64,000 bases of DNA from an uncultured Sanguibacteroides sp. GTDB lineage: Bacteria; Bacteroidota; Bacteroidia; Bacteroidales; Marinifilaceae. The position numbers and the translations under genes are program-made. This document shows positions 36,676 through 44,381 of this stretch, piece by piece. Position 1 is the first letter of the stretch; each line of letters opens with the position of its first letter. The stretch is from assembly GCF_900543425.1 (NCBI RefSeq), contig NZ_UQRQ01000010.1, forward strand, positions 62,001-126,000. Reading direction: 5' to 3'. The notes beneath the pieces were generated by a model. It was not told the DNA's origin. It did not search any database and was given only the letters and a program-made list of their open reading frames with translations.

Positions 36676-36893
36676 CCATTATAGGTTTCAATATAACAAA
36701 CTAACAATCAATAAATTAATCTTTCATAACAGTACTTTTTCATGAGTGTTTTTCAGTCGACCACTAATTCGTAGATTTTACCGGGAGGTCGACGACTTTA
36801 TTTAACTCGTTTTTTATCAAAACATCAAAGAACTTTTATTACCAAATATAATCCCCGTAACCACGCTCAGCCCCCCTTTCATCGGAGGTCGAC
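36676..36893 (-). promoter_or_regulatory. CRISPR leader of the short array
   Basis: Shared with the leader at 56304-56521. GTCGAC boxes at 36756, 36788 and 36888, a conserved block CTAATTCGTAGATTTTACC between the first two, and CATCAAAGAACTTTT at 36823-36837. Distances from the last repeat (80 bp) and between boxes (32 and 100 bp) are identical in both leaders, while the 80 bp next to the repeat are not conserved. Confidence 0.75.
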
Positions 36894-36995
36894 TTCCGCA
36901 AACATTTATATAGCCTTAAAGATAGATAAATTATAAAACAAACCCAAGCCATTGCAAAACCAAATAAAATTCAAAAGAATTATATACATAAAAAT

Positions 36996-37031
36996 AAGAC
37001 TTTATCGTTATAAAACAACGTATAAAGTCTT
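36996..37031 (-). terminator. Terminator after the DUF5996-like gene
   Basis: AAGACTTTAT (36996-37005) pairs with ATAAAGTCTT (37022-37031); on the minus strand TTTTTATG follows. It lies 34 bp past the stop codon. Confidence 0.8.
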
Positions 37032-37064
37032 ATCAATCAATATACAAAAAAGGATTTTCCTTAC

Positions 37065-37973
37065 CTATTTCGAATAACTTAATGGAGTGGTTATCCAATC
37101 GTAATTTTTCCAAGGTGACAACTTATTAAAAATAGTCAATCCGGAATTACAAAACTGTACGACGGCATTCGCCGGATCACTATACGAAAAGGCATCCTCT
37201 AGGTTTAAAAAGAACTCCTTCTTAGCCGGAAGGAAGAAAGCTTTGTCCGGATGAAGCATATCACCATGTCCCTGAATATCTTCAATAAAAGGATAAGGCA
37301 AACCGTAAAAAGCGGGTTTTCCGTAATTCACATCTCCCGGCCAAAACCCACACTCGAAATAACGCTCGTCAAAAGCATGATCCGAAATCGCCTTGTTCAT
37401 ACCGAAAGGAGCCGACTCCCCGCTATACACGATGCAAGTTAAATCCATCGTTCCGAAATAATAGGCAGGACCATCCACTTTTCCCCGGAAACCGGAAAGA
37501 AATTGTCTCATCGCCCCGTAAGCAAAAAGTAAGTTTTGAAGCCATAATTCAACGGCAGCTTTATCATAGTGATGATGCTTTTTATCCTGATCGAAAGGTA
37601 TCGGATCGTAAAACTCCTGCGGTTTTACATTAATCTCGGTGGCCGCACCAATTTGTTCGAGAGCATTCATAAACTGGTGATAATATATAGCTATCGACGT
37701 ACCGTCTTCCAAAGGTATAGTACGACTCTTTCCTTCTTCATTATGCATTTCGATTTGATGTTTCCTCAGATTGACAAAAATTTCAAAAGAAGAAGTACTA
37801 CAAGGAATAATTCCGGAAGATAATCCGTCTATATTCATATAAAGACGCACGTGTGCCCATTCCGGACGTTTATGACAACGCTCCAATTTCACCTTCCCCA
37901 CCATTTGCAGTAAAAGATGAACCAGATCAGCCGTATCCTGCCACTCTGTATAATTCAAAAATTTCTTATCCAT
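37065..37973 (-). CDS. DUF5996 family protein
   Basis: 302 residues, cytoplasmic, no membrane segment or signal. Conserved-looking blocks are WAHVRLYMNIDGLSSG near 38-53, FEIFVNLRKHQI, YDKAAVELWLQNLLFA near 140 and FFLPAKKEFFLNLEDAFSY. The family has no firmly known function. The gene is divergent from the porin/OpuC operon and shares a 180-bp intergenic region with it. Confidence 0.75.
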   Translation of the reverse strand: MDKKFLNYTEWQDTADLVHLLLQMVGKVKLERCHKRPEWAHVRLYMNIDGLSSGIIPCSTSSFEIFVNLRKHQIEMHNEEGKSRTIPLEDGTSIAIYYHQFMNALEQIGAATEINVKPQEFYDPIPFDQDKKHHHYDKAAVELWLQNLLFAYGAMRQFLSGFRGKVDGPAYYFGTMDLTCIVYSGESAPFGMNKAISDHAFDERYFECGFWPGDVNYGKPAFYGLPYPFIEDIQGHGDMLHPDKAFFLPAKKEFFLNLEDAFSYSDPANAVVQFCNSGLTIFNKLSPWKNYDWITTPLSYSK

Positions 37974-38060
37974 AATATCTCATCTAAAATATTTATATAT
38001 GACTGATTAAACGATAACAATAAAAAATAGTTTTAACAGGAGGTAAAATAAAATAAGAGT

Positions 38061-38102
38061 GTTACCCATTTTTTCCTTTATTTAATTTTAAAAAAGGGTA
38101 AC
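38061..38102. promoter_or_regulatory. Inverted repeat between divergent genes
   Basis: GTTACCC (38061-38067) and GGGTAAC (38096-38102) flank an AT-rich centre in which T and A runs also pair. It lies 50 bp before the porin/OpuC operon, so it may be a repressor operator or an RNA hairpin in the leader. Confidence 0.5.
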
Positions 38103-38152
38103 AAAACCCCCTCGATATCGTTAAATTCTCCAAGAACAATTAACAATATTAT

Positions 38153-39286
38153 ATGATGAAAAACAAATATTTCTATTTCATAAGTTGTATGTTGCTGGTA
38201 ACCTTATCCCTGCATGCAACAGAAAAAGAGAAACCGAAATTCAAATTAGGAGGTGCATTGCGTTTTAACTACAATTTCTCGGACTGGAATAAAGGACACC
38301 GGGATAGAGGCGGAGATTTCGGTTTTGACGTATTGAGATTCACGCTCGCCGGATCCTATAAAAATATCCTGTTAGACGCAGATTATCGTTTTTATAGCAA
38401 AGATTACGGCGGACCAATGCTAAAATACGGTTGGATCGGTTATCAATTTAATCCGGAAAACCAGCTGCAAGTCGGTTTAACCGGGGTTCCGTTCGGGATC
38501 CAACCCATCGGTTCCCACAATTTTTTCCTACAAATCACCTATTACGTGGGTCTGGAGGACGATTCGGACATGGGAATCAAATTCGTTCATAAAGGAGAAA
38601 AATGGGACTATGCCATTGCCTTCTTCAAAAATGCCGATGAACTCTTGTTCGGCTCGGATTCGGAAGTGACGGACGATCGATACGGCTACGACGTGGCAGG
38701 GCGCAATAAAGAGATCAACCAATTCAACCTGCAAGCTTTTTATAAATGGGGAACCCATACTTTAAATAAATTCGGGGGATCCGCCGAATTCGGACAACTC
38801 TATAATTTAGACACCCGCAATAACGGAACTCACTACGCTCTGGCTCTGCATTACGAGCTATACTGGAAAAAATTGAGCCTGAAAACGCAGTTGACGACTT
38901 ATGCCATGTATCCCAAAAACAAAGAAGGAGAAACCAGAGATGTCATTACCATGACGGCCTACGGAGCCCCCTACCTTGTAGCCGCTAAGGCTAATATCTA
39001 CACAATCGGTGCCGGGTATACTTTTGATATCGATTCGAAGTTAATTGAAAAAATACAAGTGTATAACGATTTCGGTTGCCTGCAAAAATGGGACAAACTG
39101 CTGAAAAACAGTTACCAGAACGTGACCGGATTCTTGGTCGTAGCCGGACCGGTATGGTTGTATGTAGACTATGCCTTGGGTAAAAACCACGCTTGGTTAG
39201 GGCCCGATTGGAACGGCTTTGGTCCCGGAGGAGCAAGCGAATCATGGCACGCTCGTTTTAATATGAATATCGGATACTATTTTTAA
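38153..39286 (+). CDS. Outer-membrane porin of an osmoprotectant-type uptake operon
   Basis: 377 residues with a signal peptide (cleavage near LHA-T, residue 23). Beta-strand-rich barrel (FKLGGALRFNYNFSDW, LDADYRFYSKDYGG, GLTGVPFGIQPIGSHNFF), ending in aromatic F (NIGYYF). Resembles OprP/OprO-like porins but is not a close copy of the two porins at 5858 and 17213. 11 bp before an OpuC-type permease gene, so it likely lets the ABC system's ligand across the outer membrane. Confidence 0.82.
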   Translation: MMKNKYFYFISCMLLVTLSLHATEKEKPKFKLGGALRFNYNFSDWNKGHRDRGGDFGFDVLRFTLAGSYKNILLDADYRFYSKDYGGPMLKYGWIGYQFNPENQLQVGLTGVPFGIQPIGSHNFFLQITYYVGLEDDSDMGIKFVHKGEKWDYAIAFFKNADELLFGSDSEVTDDRYGYDVAGRNKEINQFNLQAFYKWGTHTLNKFGGSAEFGQLYNLDTRNNGTHYALALHYELYWKKLSLKTQLTTYAMYPKNKEGETRDVITMTAYGAPYLVAAKANIYTIGAGYTFDIDSKLIEKIQVYNDFGCLQKWDKLLKNSYQNVTGFLVVAGPVWLYVDYALGKNHAWLGPDWNGFGPGGASESWHARFNMNIGYYF

Positions 39287-39297
39287 TCAAACAACAT

Positions 39298-39939
39298 ATG
39301 ATCAAAGAATTATATCATCTTTATGTCGGTCGATGGCATTTCTTTTTAGACCTGACCCTACAACACATCGAAATCTCTGTTATCTCGATCGTGTTGGCCA
39401 CTATCATAGGATTGGGACTAGGAATTTTTATCAGTCAATGTAAACGGAGCTCTTCTACCGTTTTGGGAATTACCAATTTTATCTATACTATTCCCTCCAT
39501 TGCCCTTTTCGGTTTTTTAATTCCTTTTTCGGGGATAGGCGATACAACGGCTATCGTTGCCCTGACCGTCTATGCCCTACTCCCCATGGTACGCAATACC
39601 TACACGGGAATCATCGGAATCGACAAAGAGATCACCGAAGCAGCCAAAGGAATGGGAAGTACTCCCTTTCAAATTTTATACAAGATAGAACTTCCTCTCG
39701 CCTTTCCCATTATTCTCTCAGGTATTCGCAATATGGTCGTCATGACCATCGCCCTGGCCGGAATCGCAGCCTTTATCGGAGCCGGAGGACTGGGAGTAGC
39801 CATCTACCGGGGAATAACTACCAATAACTCGGCCATGACCGTAGCAGGCAGTTTGTTGATTGCCGTTTTGGCCTTATTAGCGGACTGGGGAGTAGGACGC
39901 TACGAAAAATACATCAAAAGAAAACGTAAACTAATTTGA
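39298..39939 (+). CDS. OpuCB/ProW-type ABC permease
   Basis: 213 residues, about five or six membrane segments, with the binding-protein-dependent permease loop EAAKGMGSTPFQILYKIELPLA (EAA motif) near 110-130. Typical of glycine betaine/carnitine/choline importers (OpuB/OpuC, YehW/Y). Six bases separate it from the binding-protein gene. Only one permease gene is present, so it probably forms a homodimer. Confidence 0.92.
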   Translation: MIKELYHLYVGRWHFFLDLTLQHIEISVISIVLATIIGLGLGIFISQCKRSSSTVLGITNFIYTIPSIALFGFLIPFSGIGDTTAIVALTVYALLPMVRNTYTGIIGIDKEITEAAKGMGSTPFQILYKIELPLAFPIILSGIRNMVVMTIALAGIAAFIGAGGLGVAIYRGITTNNSAMTVAGSLLIAVLALLADWGVGRYEKYIKRKRKLI

Positions 39940-39945
39940 TCGACC

Positions 39946-40848
39946 ATGAAAAATTCATTTATATCCATAGCCCTAAGCTTTATATTGCTTTATAGCTGTA
40001 ATACGTCCAATAATACGATCCATATCGCCACCAAACCCATGACGGAACAATTCATCCTCGGTGAAATGTTAGGATTGCTCATAGAAGAAAATTCCGATCT
40101 GCACGTGAAAATCACAAAGGGGATCGGAGGAGGTACCAGCAATATCCATCCCGCCATCGTGAAGGGAGATTTCGACCTGTATCCCGAATACACGGGAACC
40201 GGATGGTTGGTTATCCTGAAAAAAGACTCTTTGCTTCCTCCGGACGAGTTGTACTCGGCCCTGCAAAAAGAGTACCTCGATAAATATCATCTCCGCTGGA
40301 TCGGCCGATACGGTTTTAATAACGCCTACAGTTTAGCCGTAAGCAACGATAACGCTCAAAAATACGATCTGAAAACTTATTCCGACCTAACCCGGTATCC
40401 CGGTCAATTCGTTTTCGGGGCGGAATACGATTTCTTTGAAATTCACGACGGATACGATGCCCTGTGTAAGTTCTACGACCTGAAATTTAAAAAGACCATG
40501 GACATGGACATCGGTTTAAAATACGAGGCGATTAAGTCGAATAAAATCGACGTGATGAACATATTCACAACCGACGGACAGTTAAGCGGTGCCAATCTTA
40601 CGGTGCTAAAAGACGACAAAAATTTTTTCCCCACCTACTATTGTGCCACGGTTGTCCGGGAAGAGACACTAAAAGAACACCCGGAATTAAAGAAAATATT
40701 GATGTTGATGGACGGTATACTAACCGACCAGGAGATGGCAGATCTGAATTACCAAGTTGAAATCGCCGGAAACTCGGAACGGGATGTTGCCGCTAATTTT
40801 CTACAAAGCAAAGGATTAATCAAAAAAGATAAAAGCCATGGAAAATGA
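39946..40848 (+). CDS. OpuCC/ProX-type substrate-binding lipoprotein
   Basis: 300 residues. Lipoprotein signal with LYSC at about residue 21. OpuAC/ProX fold: IATKPMTEQFILGEML at the start of the mature part, TKGIGGGTSNIHPAIVKGDFDLYPEYTGTGW (split family motif) near 65-95 and WIGRYGFNNAYSLAV near 120. Aromatic cage residues for a quaternary ammonium ligand are plausible but cannot be assigned by eye. Its stop overlaps the ATPase start by 11 bases. Confidence 0.92.
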   Translation: MKNSFISIALSFILLYSCNTSNNTIHIATKPMTEQFILGEMLGLLIEENSDLHVKITKGIGGGTSNIHPAIVKGDFDLYPEYTGTGWLVILKKDSLLPPDELYSALQKEYLDKYHLRWIGRYGFNNAYSLAVSNDNAQKYDLKTYSDLTRYPGQFVFGAEYDFFEIHDGYDALCKFYDLKFKKTMDMDIGLKYEAIKSNKIDVMNIFTTDGQLSGANLTVLKDDKNFFPTYYCATVVREETLKEHPELKKILMLMDGILTDQEMADLNYQVEIAGNSERDVAANFLQSKGLIKKDKSHGK

Positions 40849-41569
40849 AACAGTCATCCGGTTTGAGCACGTCTCGAAAACCTACGGGGAACACCAGGTG
40901 CTGGCAGACTTTAACCTGGAAATCAAAAAAGGCGAATTCCTGACCATTATCGGCACCTCCGGTTCCGGAAAGACAACCGTATTAAAGCTCATCAACGGCC
41001 TGTTGGCCCCAACTTACGGGTCGGTCTATGTAAACGGAAAAGATATCATAAAAGAGGACCAGACCCTGCTTCGTAGAAATATCGGCTACGTAATTCAGGG
41101 GATCGGGCTCTTCCCTCACATGACTATTCGTAAAAACATTGCCTATGTACCCAGCCTACTGAACCACAGAGATAAAGAAAAAACCAAGAGAGCAGTAGAA
41201 CGACTCATCCGGGTCGTGGGTTTGGAGCAGGAGATGCTCGATCGTCACCCTGCCGAACTCTCCGGAGGTCAGCGTCAACGAGTAGGCATAGCCCGGGCCT
41301 TGGCCGCCAACCCGAATATCTTACTCATGGATGAACCTTTCGGGGCCGTAGACGAAATCACGCGTAAAATGTTGCAGAACGAAATTATCCGTATTCACAA
41401 AGAACTGGGAGTAACTATCGTTTTCGTGACCCACGATATCAAAGAAGCCCTGAAATTAGGAACACGCGTATTGGTAATGAACAAAGGAAAGATCGAACAG
41501 GACGGAACACCGGAAGAGATAGAAAAAACACCCGCTACTCCTTTTGTAAAGGAATTAATCGGAGGATAA
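40838..41569 (+). CDS. OpuCA/ProV-type ABC ATPase
   Basis: 243 residues. Walker A GTSGSGKTT near 39, Q-loop in VIQGIGLFPHMT, signature LSGGQRQRVGIARAL near 145 and Walker B NILLMDEPFGAVD. The CBS domains usual in OpuCA/OpuAA, which sense ionic strength, are missing, so osmotic gating at the ATPase is not expected. 3' end overlaps the convergent restriction-enzyme gene by 15 bp. Confidence 0.93.
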   Translation: MENETVIRFEHVSKTYGEHQVLADFNLEIKKGEFLTIIGTSGSGKTTVLKLINGLLAPTYGSVYVNGKDIIKEDQTLLRRNIGYVIQGIGLFPHMTIRKNIAYVPSLLNHRDKEKTKRAVERLIRVVGLEQEMLDRHPAELSGGQRQRVGIARALAANPNILLMDEPFGAVDEITRKMLQNEIIRIHKELGVTIVFVTHDIKEALKLGTRVLVMNKGKIEQDGTPEEIEKTPATPFVKELIGG

Positions 41570-42619
41570 AACTTCACACAATAACTCTCGCATAGGGAAA
41601 CCGTTCTCCAACTGTTTCCCTATATACCCCGTTACCCGGTCTGCCCAGACAGTAAACCTGTCTTTCCCCTTCACATCTCTCCCCCAGAAATCACTCAATT
41701 CCGTCTCATCCGCCGACAGGATAAGCTGTTTTATCAAAAGTAAATTCTCACACAAACGATAGACGGACTTCGGTATTCCCTCGTAACGAACCGACCGATA
41801 GACAATGCTCTCCTGCCCTCCTGCCGAAAAAATATCCCGAACATTGGGACATACAATAGCCTCCCGGGTAGATAACCACACGGCAAAACGATTAAACTTA
41901 TCCTTATGCTTACTCAATAATTCCGGGAAAAAACAAAATCCTTTTATCATATAAACATTCCGTTCTTCCGGTGTCAGATTATTCCATAACCGGATCACCA
42001 TTCCCGTCGCAGAAGGGGCTGATTCCGTATCCAACCACCACAACTCTTCCCCCGGTTTCAATTTAGAGCGATAGTAACTCAAAATGGTTCGGATAGGTGT
42101 CGTTTGCTGACGCAATTCATCGTAAGAAATCCCCATCTTATCGAATATCGTCTCTCCCGAAAGCAAATTCATATCGATCGCGTACCGGGGCGAGTGAGTG
42201 ACAACCACTTCCGGCAGACACTCTTCATATAGCCGGCATTTAAATTCTATCGGTTCGCACATCTTGCCGAACAACATGTATATCCGTTCCACTCCCCCCA
42301 CCCGGGTTCCCTCGGCTACACTACTTCCTGTCGATTTCCAGTGATTCGCCTGAGTCGTCTTGACCTCTATACCGAAATATCCTTGTATCACGATATCGGG
42401 AAAACGTTGTCCCGAAACCAACTCTATATCATTTTCAAACGGGGTACCAACGGCACATTCGCGAAGGACATCTACAACCTTCCCCTCCAAACGGTTACCC
42501 AAAAGTTTCTTGTAATGTTCAGGTTGCTCCCTTGCTTCGGTCCGTAACACCCGAAGTACCCGCTCGATCAAAAGCTCAAAAGCTTTTATATCCGGCTCCT
42601 GACACCACAAAGATTTCAT
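41555..42619 (-). CDS. Type II restriction endonuclease partner of the adjacent methyltransferase
   Basis: 354 residues. A PD-(D/E)xK-type core fits FPDIVIQGYFGIEVKTTQ at about 90-105 (D, then E-x-K). It lies 1 bp after a C5 methyltransferase on the same strand, the classic restriction-modification arrangement. Recognition sequence unknown. It would cut DNA not methylated by its partner. Confidence 0.82.
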   Translation of the reverse strand: MKSLWCQEPDIKAFELLIERVLRVLRTEAREQPEHYKKLLGNRLEGKVVDVLRECAVGTPFENDIELVSGQRFPDIVIQGYFGIEVKTTQANHWKSTGSSVAEGTRVGGVERIYMLFGKMCEPIEFKCRLYEECLPEVVVTHSPRYAIDMNLLSGETIFDKMGISYDELRQQTTPIRTILSYYRSKLKPGEELWWLDTESAPSATGMVIRLWNNLTPEERNVYMIKGFCFFPELLSKHKDKFNRFAVWLSTREAIVCPNVRDIFSAGGQESIVYRSVRYEGIPKSVYRLCENLLLIKQLILSADETELSDFWGRDVKGKDRFTVWADRVTGYIGKQLENGFPMRELLCEVLSSD

Positions 42620-42620
42620 A

Positions 42621-43907
42621 CTATTCGAAATAAAGATTCCACAATGATTCTATACGCCGGGCAATATGATAAGCAAGTAAAGGAGGTACCGCATTCCCGA
42701 TAATCTTATAAGCCGCAGAAGGACTCAAGACGAATTGACGGGCTTTCCCCTCCTTGGGTATCACGAACTCGTAATCAGGCGGAAAGGTCTGAATCAAAGC
42801 ACACTCCCTCGGTGTCAAACGTCTCTCTTTCAATCCCCGTTTTAACTCTCTATCCATTTGCCCGCCATGCTCTTTCGATAAACGGCGGTATTCTATGTTA
42901 CCGTGATGCTCGGCCCGGATTGTCGGACCAATGCCTTGAATATCCACTTCGGTCTGTCCCTGACAATGCGTTCCCATAAATTTCGCCCGGGAATAATACA
43001 TCTGAGAAGGATCGTGGCTCTCCTCCGGCTCTTTCAGACCGGCAAATACCTTGGCCAAGGTCTGTGGTTTAGCCAGCTCTTTATTCCTCTCGTCGTGAAA
43101 GGCATGACTCACCTTCGGGTAAGGATTATAATTATCCGGAACTGTTTTTTGTATTAATGCCTGCAAAGCTTCCTCTTTTAAGGCCGACTTTCGAATGCCG
43201 ATAAAAATCACCCGTTCCCGGGATTGCGGCACGCCGTAATCGGCAGCATGCAATACCTGAGGTTCCAGCACGATATACCCGTGCTCGTCAGCCATGGAAA
43301 AATCGTGTTGGATAATCTCTTTCACATTCGAGAGATTGACTAACCCTTTTACATTCTCGGCAATAAATATCTTAGGCTTGGTTATCGAGATGACCTCTTT
43401 CATCCACATGTATAACTTCCCCCGGGTTTCTTCCGTGGCCATCTCCCCTTCAATGATGCGTCCGTTATGGTCTTTACGGGAATTAAATCCTTTTCGCTTT
43501 CCGGCTACGCTAAAATCCTGACAAGGAAATCCGCCTGTCACCACATCCACATTCTCCGGAAAAACTTGCTCACCCGCCCGGTGGCGTTTCACTAAATCCA
43601 CAATACTCTCGTTCCTGTAAATTTCCTGCGAATAGCCGTACTTTTTAAAATAATACACCCAGGCAGTCCTCGCCTCCCTCAAAATATCATTGGCAAAAAC
43701 CAATTCGAAACGGGTTGGTTTCAATTTCACAAAATTTCCTTTCCCCCTACTCGCCACAAAATCAGGATTTCTCGCTTCACACAAACTATCCTTGTGAACC
43801 GAAAATCCGCCTTCCCATCCTAAATCCATACCTCCGCATCCGGAAAATAACGAAAGGACACGAATCTTTTTACCTTCATTTCCTGCATCCACAGAAGAGA
43901 CTCCCAT
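42621..43907 (-). CDS. DNA (cytosine-5) methyltransferase of a type II R-M system
   Basis: 428 residues. Motif I VLSLFSGCGGMDLGW at about 15, motif IV with catalytic Cys GGFPCQDFSVAG near 135, motif VI ENVKGLV near 180, motif VIII QSRERVIFIGIR, and C-terminal motif IX/X (RRLTPRECALIQTFPPDYEF, AAYKIIGNAVPP). The target recognition region lies about 270-345. Protects host DNA from the nuclease at 41555 and may affect phase-like regulation. Confidence 0.95.
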   Translation of the reverse strand: MGVSSVDAGNEGKKIRVLSLFSGCGGMDLGWEGGFSVHKDSLCEARNPDFVASRGKGNFVKLKPTRFELVFANDILREARTAWVYYFKKYGYSQEIYRNESIVDLVKRHRAGEQVFPENVDVVTGGFPCQDFSVAGKRKGFNSRKDHNGRIIEGEMATEETRGKLYMWMKEVISITKPKIFIAENVKGLVNLSNVKEIIQHDFSMADEHGYIVLEPQVLHAADYGVPQSRERVIFIGIRKSALKEEALQALIQKTVPDNYNPYPKVSHAFHDERNKELAKPQTLAKVFAGLKEPEESHDPSQMYYSRAKFMGTHCQGQTEVDIQGIGPTIRAEHHGNIEYRRLSKEHGGQMDRELKRGLKERRLTPRECALIQTFPPDYEFVIPKEGKARQFVLSPSAAYKIIGNAVPPLLAYHIARRIESLWNLYFE

Positions 43908-43990
43908 ATCTGATTCCCCTATATATTATGTTTTTACTTCACTTAATACAACACATCGATAGAACAAATTTCGATCTGTTTCAAAACTAT

Positions 43991-44013
43991 ATTTCAAGTA
44001 TTCGGTAGTGCAA
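43991..44013 (-). repeat. Single CRISPR-repeat-like fragment
   Basis: ATTTCAAGTATTCGGTAGTGC matches the first 21 bases of the short array's repeat (36581) except for two changes, then diverges. It stands alone 7 kb from that array, just upstream of the methyltransferase gene, with no spacer neighbours. Confidence 0.55.
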
Positions 44014-44321
44014 CAAATAAGAAAGATACCCCCACGGTGGAACGATCGAGTATCTTATTTCAAATCTTATTGGTACAATTAAAAATACTTCATATTTTGA
44101 AATAGAAATAATATCACTTATTTCAATTTCATTCGATACAATCACGACAAAAATAGTAAAATAATTTTCAATTCCATTCCACATAATACAACGAACAATT
44201 ATCTGAAAGAATATCGAGAGACATCCCGGATAGATTTCAACTCTTTCTCGTTCATCTGCCCATAAATAAAATCCATCGACCACCCGAAGCACATTACAAT
44301 CATTATTTTTTATAACCAAAA

Positions 44322-44358
44322 AATCGTTCCGGAAACGATACAACATCCCGGAACGATT
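44322..44358 (-). terminator. Terminator of the first SusCD operon
   Basis: AATCGTTCCGG (44322-44332) pairs with CCGGAACGATT (44348-44358); on the minus strand TTTTTTGG follows. It lies 24 bp after the stop of the last gene of the operon. Confidence 0.85.
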
Positions 44359-44381
44359 CCAACACTACTTAGTAAAAAGAT

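Larger units (their letters stand above)
43908..44381. other. Intergenic region between R-M genes and a SusCD locus
   Basis: No convincing gene. It contains the stray CRISPR-like repeat at 43991-44013, an imperfect hairpin (AAAGATAC at about 44020 with GTATCTT at about 44052) and the SusCD terminator at 44322-44358. Confidence 0.5.

Noticed and set aside
43987..44346. 119-codon minus-strand frame between the R-M genes and the SusCD locus
   Set aside because: No recognisable domain, odd composition, and it overlaps the SusCD terminator and the stray CRISPR repeat.
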